Shown here: positions 1 to 5,023 of the stretch, one piece after another
How the letters are laid out: each line of letters opens with the position of its first letter
Position numbering within the stretch: position 1 is the stretch's first letter
Source: Polynucleobacter sp.
GTDB taxonomy: Bacteria; Pseudomonadota; Gammaproteobacteria; Burkholderiales; Burkholderiaceae
Assembly (NCBI GenBank): GCA_023253245.1
Contig: JALRHB010000102.1
Span: 1-5,023 of the forward strand
Reading direction: 5' to 3'
Length of the DNA stretch: 5,023 nucleotides
Notes under the pieces: model-generated
Database searches by the model: none
Told to the model about the DNA's origin: nothing
Seen by the model: the letters and a program-made list of their open reading frames with translations, nothing else
Made by a program: the position numbers and the translations under genes

Positions 1-211
1 CTTTACTCAAGAGCGCGACACCATAGTGGCCTTTTTGGCCCCAGTACTCAACGTGATAACCAAGTTCTTTGACCATTTCTAGAGGAAATTCACTGTCTTG
101 AACCTTAGTCTCTTGGAGGCCTATAACATCTGGAGCAATAGTATCTCTAACATGCTCTAATTGATGCGGCCTTGCTCTAATACTATTAATATTGAAAGAA
201 CAAATCTTCAT
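1..211 (-). CDS. xthA: Exodeoxyribonuclease III, N-terminal 70 residues (gene continues past the window edge)
   Basis: This is the start of exonuclease III, the AP endonuclease and 3'-5' exonuclease of base-excision repair, from the EEP (endonuclease/exonuclease/phosphatase) fold family. I translated it directly. It begins MKICSFNINSIRARP and has Asn7 in the FNINS motif and Glu34 in LQETK, which match the active-site Asn7 and metal-binding Glu34 of E. coli Xth. The GYHVEYWGQKGHYGVALLSK segment is also typical of the family. The frame stays open to base 1, so the gene is cut by the window and not visibly broken. The ATG at 211-209 lies two bases after the stop of the truncated glcB frame. No strong Shine-Dalgarno sequence is visible before it, so translation may be coupled to the upstream reading frame. 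Transcription may now come from the glcB promoter; that is inference. Confidence 0.93.
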   Translation of the reverse strand, partial: MKICSFNINSIRARPHQLEHVRDTIAPDVIGLQETKVQDSEFPLEMVKELGYHVEYWGQKGHYGVALLSK

Positions 212-213
212 AA

Positions 214-1338
214 TTAACCATAAATAGATTTAAGCTGTTGTGATTGAATAGCGTATTCAGCAGTAATGATGGCTGGGTTGGTCATTAGATGCCCGACATT
301 ACGCAAGAATAAAAGTGAGCGACCATGCAAGGTAACAATACCATCCTTAGCATCAACAGCGCCAATAGCCGCAGTGTACTTGCGGTCAGGATTTAGTTGT
401 CGCGTGAAGGTTTTTCCACCCTTGGTAACCTCTTCAACCAAAGTGCCTTTGAGAATACCAAGCCAGTTTTCATAAGCGAGCACTTTGTCATCGGCATCAA
501 CAGCCGCAATAGAGTCTTCTAGATCGAGAATAGTCGATAAGGCGGCCTCAACCACCACATCATTAACACCAGCGGGATCGCTTAGACCGATGATTTTGGT
601 TTTATCAATCTGAATATCAATATGAATGCCATTGTTACGAAGTAATAAAGAGCTTGGGGAGGAAGTGCTGCCTTGATAACCAACAAATTGTTTCTCGTCT
701 TTAAGACCAGTAGTGCTGCCATCATTTAATTTGACAGCCAATTTATTACCATCGACCCAATATCCAACCACGTCTTGATAGGAACCTTTTGCTAACGGAA
801 CAGCTTGATCTAAAAATTGACGCGCATAGGCGACAACTTTTGCACCACGCACGGGGTTGTAACCACCCGCTTTACTTGCTCCATCCTCCTCTGAAATCAC
901 ATCTGAACCATACAAGGCATCATAAAGTGAACCCCAACGCGCATTAGCCGCATTCAGAGCATAGCGAGCATTGAGTAAAGGAACCACCAATTGAGGGCCT
1001 GCTTGAAGAGCTAACTCATCATCAACATTCTGAGTATCTGCACTGACATCTGCAGGAACGGGCTCGATATAACCAATTTTCTCTAAAAATTGACGGTAAG
1101 CAGGCATATCCTTAATTGGACCTGGATGAGCCTTATGCCAGTCGTCGATTTGAGCTTGTAAATGGTCACGTTTAGCAAGCAAAGCCTCGTTTTTAGGGGT
1201 GAGATCTCTCACGATCTCATCAAAACCCTTCCAAAAATCCGCACTTTTAATGCCTGTACCAGGCAAGACTTTGTCTTCGATAAAGCGATATAAGGGTGTA
1301 GCCACTTGAAGGCTGTTACAGGTAGTACGTGCGGTCAT
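214..1338 (-). pseudogene. glcB: Malate synthase G, truncated after its N-terminal half
   Basis: Full-length malate synthase G (about 720-730 residues) condenses glyoxylate and acetyl-CoA to malate in the glyoxylate and glycolate pathways. This frame has 374 residues, and residues 1 to about 357 align by eye with the E. coli GlcB N-terminal half. Landmarks are LPGTGIKSADFW (helical clasp), AGPQLVVPLLNARYALNAAN followed by RWGSLYDALYGSD, ILDLEDSIAAVDADDK (Glu274) and GRSLLFLRNVGHLMTNP (339-355). Arg340 corresponds to catalytic Arg338 of E. coli. Homology then stops, and residues from about 358 to 374 (TAEYAIQSQQLKSIYG at the end) do not resemble the family. The rest of the TIM barrel and the C-terminal plug are missing, and with them the Mg ligands (Glu427 and Asp455 in E. 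coli) and the general base Asp631. The retained part has no frameshift or internal stop, and a good ribosome binding site remains, so it is probably still translated but cannot be an active malate synthase. The cause looks like a deletion of about 1.1 kb. Confidence 0.88.
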
Positions 1339-1346
1339 GTTGTAAA

Positions 1347-1351
1347 CCTTT
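1347..1351 (-). promoter_or_regulatory. Ribosome binding site of truncated glcB
   Basis: The minus strand reads AAAGG, eight bases before the ATG at 1338. This spacing and sequence support MTARTTC as the start. The site being intact suggests the truncated frame is still translated. Confidence 0.6.
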
Positions 1352-1367
1352 GTTTTTTAACAATTTT

Positions 1368-1373
1368 TTTATA
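1368..1373 (-). promoter_or_regulatory. Possible -10 box of the glcB promoter
   Basis: The minus strand reads TATAAA within the AT-rich gap between purA and glcB. A transcript starting about 7-8 bases downstream would have a leader of roughly 20 bases containing the AAAGG site. No good -35 hexamer lies at 16-18 bases upstream (the nearest is about TACTGT), so this is a weak call. It rests mostly on position and on the 105-base gap being the only place in the window with room for a new promoter. Confidence 0.3.
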
Positions 1374-1443
1374 TTGAGGACGAAAAAAATACAGTATTGC
1401 TGTGCACAAATTATCCATCATTTTTAGAATTTCTTCAAAAAAC

Positions 1444-2784
1444 TCAAGCTTGGAATGGGTGCTGCAGAAGAATCGTTTCATCCCGCTCAGGACCTGTTGA
1501 AACCATCGCTATTGGCTTGCCAGCAACTTCTTCAATACGACGCAAGAATTTTTGAGCCTCGACTGGAAGCTTATCCCACTCACGAATACCAAAAGTGCTG
1601 CCCTTCCAGCCTGGAAAATCCTCATAAATCGGCTCACAGCGTGTAACCGATTCTGCACCACGAGGCAATACATCCAATTTCTGGCCATCGAGCATATAAC
1701 CAACGCAGAGGCGAATAGTTTCTAAGCCATCAAGCACATCCAATTTAGTAATACAAAGACCAGATAAACCATTGATCTGAATTGAGCGCTTTAATGCAGC
1801 CGCATCTAACCAACCAGTACGCCGTGGGCGACCTGTGACTGAACCAAATTCTTTACCCACCTCGGCCAAACGTATTCCAACTGGATCTTGCTTAGCGGGG
1901 TTATCAAAATCATATAACTCACTAGGAAATGGTCCTGCACCAACGCGTGTGCAGTAGGCTTTAGTGATTCCCAAAATATATTGCAATGAATCAGGGCCAA
2001 CACCAGAGCCTGCAGCCGCATTACCAGCTACGCAGTTGCTTGAGGTCACATAAGGATAGGTGCCATGATCAATGTCAAGCAAGGTGCCTTGAGCACCTTC
2101 GAATAATAAGTTTTGACCAGATTGCTCGGCTGCATATAAAGCGCTAGACACATCAACCACCATGGGCTTGATACGTTTAGCGTAAGACATGGCTTCATCT
2201 AATGTCTTTTGGAAATCAACTGGTTCGGCTCCGTAATAGTTTGTGAGCATGAAGTTGTGATATTCCAGATTTTCACGCAACTGAGCCGCAAACTTTTCTG
2301 GATAAAACAAATCTTGTACACGTAGGGCGCGGCGAGCAACCTTGTCTTCATAAGCAGGTCCAATACCGCGACCAGTTGTGCCGATCTTAGCGTCACCGCG
2401 TTTCTTTTCACGTGCATGATCAATTGCGACGTGATAAGGCAGAATCAAAGTGGTTGCTTCTGAAATCTTTAGCCGTGATTGCACATCTAAGCCCGCTTCC
2501 TCTAATTCACCGATCTCTTTAAAAAGAGCCTCAGGAGAAAGGACAACACCATTACCGATGTAGCAAATCACATTTTTGTGCATGATTCCAGATGGAATCA
2601 ATCGCAAAATAGTTTTCTTATCGCCAATAATTAAAGTATGGCCAGCATTATGTCCACCCTGAAAGCGCACTACAGCTTGCGCATGGTCGGTCAGCCAATC
2701 TACTACCTTGCCCTTGCCCTCATCACCCCACTGGGTTCCGATGACAACAACGTTACGACCATGAGCTTCTTGCTTTAAAGACAT
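1444..2784 (-). CDS. purA: Adenylosuccinate synthetase
   Basis: PurA joins IMP and aspartate using GTP to form adenylosuccinate, the first committed step from IMP to AMP, in the cytoplasm. The 446-residue protein is complete and aligns with E. coli PurA (432 residues) throughout. GTQWGDEGKGK at 16-26 contains the P-loop with catalytic Asp21 (E. coli Asp13) and Lys24. GGHNAGHT (43-50) holds His49 (E. coli His41). IGTTGRGIGPAYEDK and EGAQGTLLDIDHGTYPYVTS form the IMP site. GSVTGRPRRTGWLD (314-327) is the arginine-rich aspartate/IMP loop, TKLD (346-349) is the guanine-recognition motif, and STGPERDET (from 429) is the C-terminal nucleotide-binding motif. The extra length comes from about eight residues at the N terminus and a short insertion near SELYDFDNPAKQDPVG. 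The ATG is chosen because the core motif follows at the usual distance; the ribosome binding site is weak (TTGGA). It lies 40 bases after hisZ, probably in the same operon. Confidence 0.97.
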   Translation of the reverse strand: MSLKQEAHGRNVVVIGTQWGDEGKGKVVDWLTDHAQAVVRFQGGHNAGHTLIIGDKKTILRLIPSGIMHKNVICYIGNGVVLSPEALFKEIGELEEAGLDVQSRLKISEATTLILPYHVAIDHAREKKRGDAKIGTTGRGIGPAYEDKVARRALRVQDLFYPEKFAAQLRENLEYHNFMLTNYYGAEPVDFQKTLDEAMSYAKRIKPMVVDVSSALYAAEQSGQNLLFEGAQGTLLDIDHGTYPYVTSSNCVAGNAAAGSGVGPDSLQYILGITKAYCTRVGAGPFPSELYDFDNPAKQDPVGIRLAEVGKEFGSVTGRPRRTGWLDAAALKRSIQINGLSGLCITKLDVLDGLETIRLCVGYMLDGQKLDVLPRGAESVTRCEPIYEDFPGWKGSTFGIREWDKLPVEAQKFLRRIEEVAGKPIAMVSTGPERDETILLQHPFQA

Positions 2785-2824
2785 AATGAAAATCCAAAAG
2801 GTAATTACAAAATCTGTTAACTAA

Positions 2825-3988
2825 TTATTTCTTGACGACATTCCATGAGTTCGCTTGTTTAAGCAACTCTCGATCACACATATATTCAGCACTTTCTACT
2901 TCTTCACCAGGCATTACTTCAACTACAACTTCGCCAGCATTACGCAATTCGGCAATTTTTGCTGATAAAGCAGGATCAGAGCTCCAAGGGGCAACGATGG
3001 CCGACTTGCGAGGGGCAGATGGCGCAAGATTAGCCAAAGTGAGCAAGTCTAATGAAAAACCAGTTGCAGGACGTGAGCGCCCAAAAGCCTGACCGACGTG
3101 GTCATAGCGACCACCACGGGCGATCGGTTGCGGCAACTGATCAACATAAGCAGCAAACATCACACCACTGTGGTACTGATAGCCACGTAAGTCCGCTAGA
3201 TCAATGCTAATCTCAACTTCGTCAGACAAAGAGGCAACTGCTGTTGCTAACATGTTTAATTGAGCTAATGCATCATCAATTAGTTGGTGCTTGGGCAACA
3301 TGCCCTTTGCACTTTTTAATACTTCTTCGCAAGGGCCATTGCACTGGGTTAACGCAACTAAAGCTTGGGCTGTTTTAGCCGGCAAACATTGAGCCCACTG
3401 CGCTAAGCGTGGTCGATCTTTACTTTGCAACAAAGCAAACATTGCAGAAATATCTTCTTTGGCAAGATTGTGACCCTCCAAAATTCCTGCTAATACGCCG
3501 GCGTGAGAGAGGTCAAAATAGACTTTATTTAAACCTGCAAGGTTCAATGTTTTAAGCAGCAGAGAAATTGCTTCGAAATCTGCCTCTTTAGTAGCGCAGC
3601 CATAAATCTCTGCACCAAGCTGCAATTCTTCGCGAGTAGCACTCCCTAATGGCGCTCTAGCATGTGCAATAGAGCCGGCATAACACAGGCGCGTAACACC
3701 TTTACGATTGAGCAAATGCGCATCGATTCGGGCAACCTGAGGAGTCATATCAGCTCGTAGACCTAAGGTACGTCCAGATAGTTGATCTACCAACTTGAAG
3801 GTTTGTAAATTTAGGTCGGCGCCAGTGCCGGTTAATAAAGAATCTAAAAACTCCAATAGGGGTGGCGCAACTAGTTCATAGCCATAGGATTGGTACAAAT
3901 CCAAAATTGCCCGACGCAGCGCTTCTACTTTGCGAGCCTCAGGCGGCAAAACATCCGCAATGTCTTCAGGAAGTAACCAACGATTCAT
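2825..3988 (-). CDS. hisZ: ATP phosphoribosyltransferase regulatory subunit HisZ
   Basis: HisZ is a paralogue of histidyl-tRNA synthetase without aminoacylation activity. It binds the short form of HisG to make the active, histidine-regulated enzyme of the first step of histidine synthesis. From the ATG at 3988 the protein has 387 residues, close to Burkholderiales HisZ. It shows class II synthetase-like blocks: the start MNRWLLPEDIADVLPPEARK, a motif 2-like LRADMTPQVARIDAHLL (from 77), QLGAEIYG (123-130), DLRGYQYHSGVMF (266-278) and a motif 3-like ARGGRYDHVGQAFG (around 290-303). It ends about where the catalytic domain would, with only a short tail and no full anticodon-binding domain, which favours HisZ over HisS. 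An in-frame TTG at 3994 lies two codons upstream and sits closer to a weak GTGGA site; I prefer the ATG because homologues start with the WLLPE segment. It follows hflC by 19 bases. Confidence 0.95.
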   Translation of the reverse strand: MNRWLLPEDIADVLPPEARKVEALRRAILDLYQSYGYELVAPPLLEFLDSLLTGTGADLNLQTFKLVDQLSGRTLGLRADMTPQVARIDAHLLNRKGVTRLCYAGSIAHARAPLGSATREELQLGAEIYGCATKEADFEAISLLLKTLNLAGLNKVYFDLSHAGVLAGILEGHNLAKEDISAMFALLQSKDRPRLAQWAQCLPAKTAQALVALTQCNGPCEEVLKSAKGMLPKHQLIDDALAQLNMLATAVASLSDEVEISIDLADLRGYQYHSGVMFAAYVDQLPQPIARGGRYDHVGQAFGRSRPATGFSLDLLTLANLAPSAPRKSAIVAPWSSDPALSAKIAELRNAGEVVVEVMPGEEVESAEYMCDRELLKQANSWNVVKK

Positions 3989-4007
3989 CAGCAATCAGAT
4001 CCACTAT

Positions 4008-4880
4008 TTAATTTTTCTTGTTCAAGAACTTGAAGAACTCACCGTTTGGCTCAACCACCATCACATCTCTCTTATCTTTAAAAGAGTTACGGTATGCCTG
4101 AAGACTTTGATAAAACTGAGCAAACTGAGGATCACGACCAAATGCATCAGCATAGAGCGCTGTTGCCTTGGCATCACCAGCACCTTTGATCTTCTGTGCC
4201 TCACGATATGCTTCAGCTAAGATCGTGTCACGCTGACGTTCTGCGTTTGCCCTAATTTTGTCAGACTCGGCGGCTCCCATAGACCGAAGCTCATTGGCAA
4301 CTCGCTTACGCTCAGCTTCCATCCTTCTATAGACAGAGTCACTGATTTCAGCCAAGAGATCTACACGTTTGAGGCGCACATCGACAATTTCGACGCCAAT
4401 ATCAGAAGCGTCATCAGCAACTTTCTTGCGAATACCTTGCATGACTTGCTCGCGCTGATCAGAAATAATCTCTCTCACAGTTCGCTTGGTGAACTCTTCA
4501 TTTAATGCCGAGCGTACTAATTGGGTTAAGCGATCTTGTGCCAAACGCTCATCGCCTTTAAAGCTCACGAAGAACTTACGTGGATCAACAATGCGCCACT
4601 TCACATAGGAATCGACCAGAAGATTTTTCTTTTCGGCAGTAATAAAGCGCTCTGCCTCAGGATTATCAATAGTCAAAATACGACGATCAAAGAAGCGCAC
4701 GCTTTCAAAAGGCGCTGGATATTTGAACTGAAGTCCAGGTTGCTCAATCACTCGCACGATTTGCCCGAAAGCAAAAACCACCGCGAAATTACGCTGATTA
4801 ACAACAAAAATACTCGAAGATAAAACATACCCCAAAGCAATAAAGCCAGCAATTGCGGCCAAGAGACGATTAGCATTCAT
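4008..4880 (-). CDS. hflC: HflC, SPFH/band 7 subunit of the HflKC modulator of FtsH
   Basis: HflC forms with HflK a large membrane-anchored complex on the periplasmic side of the inner membrane that encloses and modulates the FtsH protease. The 290-residue protein has a short N-terminal signal-anchor helix (about residues 5-27), then the band 7/PHB domain. Landmarks are NFAVVFAFGQIVRVIEQPGL (31-50), ITAEKKNLLVDSYVKWRI (80-97) and IGVEIVDVRLKRVDL (161-175). A charged, alanine-rich helix predicted to form coiled coil follows (about 185-245). It ends with ADAFGRDPQFAQFYQSLQAY and the HflC signature DVMVVEPNGEFFKFL (272-286). It is shorter than E. coli HflC (334) because it lacks the insertion before the GIEVVDVR segment, as expected in Betaproteobacteria. 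The ATG shares its A with the last base of the hflK stop (TAATG), with AGAGGGG ten bases upstream, so translation is probably coupled and the two subunits made together. Confidence 0.97.
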   Translation of the reverse strand: MNANRLLAAIAGFIALGYVLSSSIFVVNQRNFAVVFAFGQIVRVIEQPGLQFKYPAPFESVRFFDRRILTIDNPEAERFITAEKKNLLVDSYVKWRIVDPRKFFVSFKGDERLAQDRLTQLVRSALNEEFTKRTVREIISDQREQVMQGIRKKVADDASDIGVEIVDVRLKRVDLLAEISDSVYRRMEAERKRVANELRSMGAAESDKIRANAERQRDTILAEAYREAQKIKGAGDAKATALYADAFGRDPQFAQFYQSLQAYRNSFKDKRDVMVVEPNGEFFKFLNKKN

Positions 4881-5023
4881 TATCTTGCATCCCCTCTATC
4901 ACGACTTCTTAAACCATCGCGTTTATCTGTTACGCCACCAAAGCTGGGCGCATATGAAGAGCTTGTATTTGCGCTATTAGCAAATGGTGCGGCTGGAGCT
5001 CCCGTAGTACCGCCAACTGTAAC
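4880..5023 (-). CDS. hflK: HflK, C-terminal 47 residues (gene continues past the window edge)
   Basis: The minus-strand frame is open from the window edge to a TAA at 4882-4880. It encodes a low-complexity tail rich in Ala, Ser, Thr and Gly, then the charged ending DKRDGLRSRDRGDAR. Variable, disordered C-terminal tails with a final Arg/Asp-rich stretch of the R-D-x-L-R-x-R-x-R type are usual in betaproteobacterial HflK. The band 7 domain itself lies outside the window, so the identification rests on this tail plus the position directly before hflC with a one-base overlap. HflK is the partner of HflC in the FtsH-modulating membrane complex. Confidence 0.88.
   Translation of the reverse strand, partial: VTVGGTTGAPAAPFANSANTSSSYAPSFGGVTDKRDGLRSRDRGDAR

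Noticed and set aside
214..1338. A novel stand-alone N-terminal malate-synthase-like protein family
   Set aside because: The abrupt end of homology in the middle of the barrel and the adjacent, nearly abutting xthA are better explained by a deletion; no conserved new domain is visible in the short tail.
1361..1376. CAAT...ATTG inverted repeat in the purA-glcB gap, considered as an operator or terminator
   Set aside because: The arms are only four bases and AT-rich, with no GC stem followed by a T-run. It is consistent with chance in this composition.
1421..1443. AT-rich T-run/A-run sequence just after the purA stop, considered as a purA terminator
   Set aside because: The possible stem has several mismatches and almost no GC pairs, so it does not form a convincing rho-independent hairpin.
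1509..1703. Minus-strand frames inside purA in another phase (1509-1703, 1806-2021, 2199-2423)
   Set aside because: They overlap an intact purA whose catalytic motifs are all in the other frame; no independent coding signal is seen.
2832..3092. Plus-strand open frames opposite hisZ, hflC, purA and glcB (for example 266-475, 1455-1646, 2832-3092, 3930-4220, 4536-4823)
   Set aside because: Each lies opposite a well-conserved gene or its remnant, shows no recognisable protein family and has no convincing ribosome binding site. They are shadows of the real frames.

Overview
The window reads entirely from the minus strand. It carries five protein-coding loci in the transcription order hflK (3' end only), hflC, hisZ, purA, a truncated glcB, then xthA (5' end only). 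The run hflK-hflC-hisZ-purA is typical of Betaproteobacteria of the order Burkholderiales. The proteins have the betaproteobacterial form: HflC is short and lacks the insertion of the E. coli protein, HisZ starts MNRWLLPEDIADVLP, and PurA is slightly long. The fairly AT-leaning sequence together with a decaying metabolic gene suggests Polynucleobacter, possibly a reduced-genome or symbiotic lineage. That genus assignment is an inference from memory of the family, not a database match.

Right part (about 2785-5023): the last 47 codons of hflK, then hflC, whose ATG shares one base with the hflK stop, then hisZ after a 19-base gap and purA after a 40-base gap. This looks like one operon. It combines membrane-protease quality control (the HflKC complex, which surrounds FtsH) with a histidine-biosynthesis regulatory subunit and the first committed step of AMP synthesis from IMP. 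I see no strong promoter inside it.

Middle (1339-1443): a 105-base AT-rich gap after purA that contains a good ribosome binding site and a possible -10 box for the next gene.

Left part (1-1338): the next gene starts as an intact malate synthase G (glcB). About halfway through, just after the conserved GHLMTNPAI segment, the homology stops. A 17-residue unrelated tail follows, then a stop codon, and only two bases later xthA (exonuclease III) begins. The simplest reading is a deletion of roughly the second half of glcB that brought its promoter and 5' half next to xthA. The remnant lacks the magnesium-binding and general-base residues, so it cannot be a working malate synthase. This deletion junction is the most notable thing here. 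Apart from it, the window holds ordinary housekeeping genes, and I find no new defence, mobile or RNA system.
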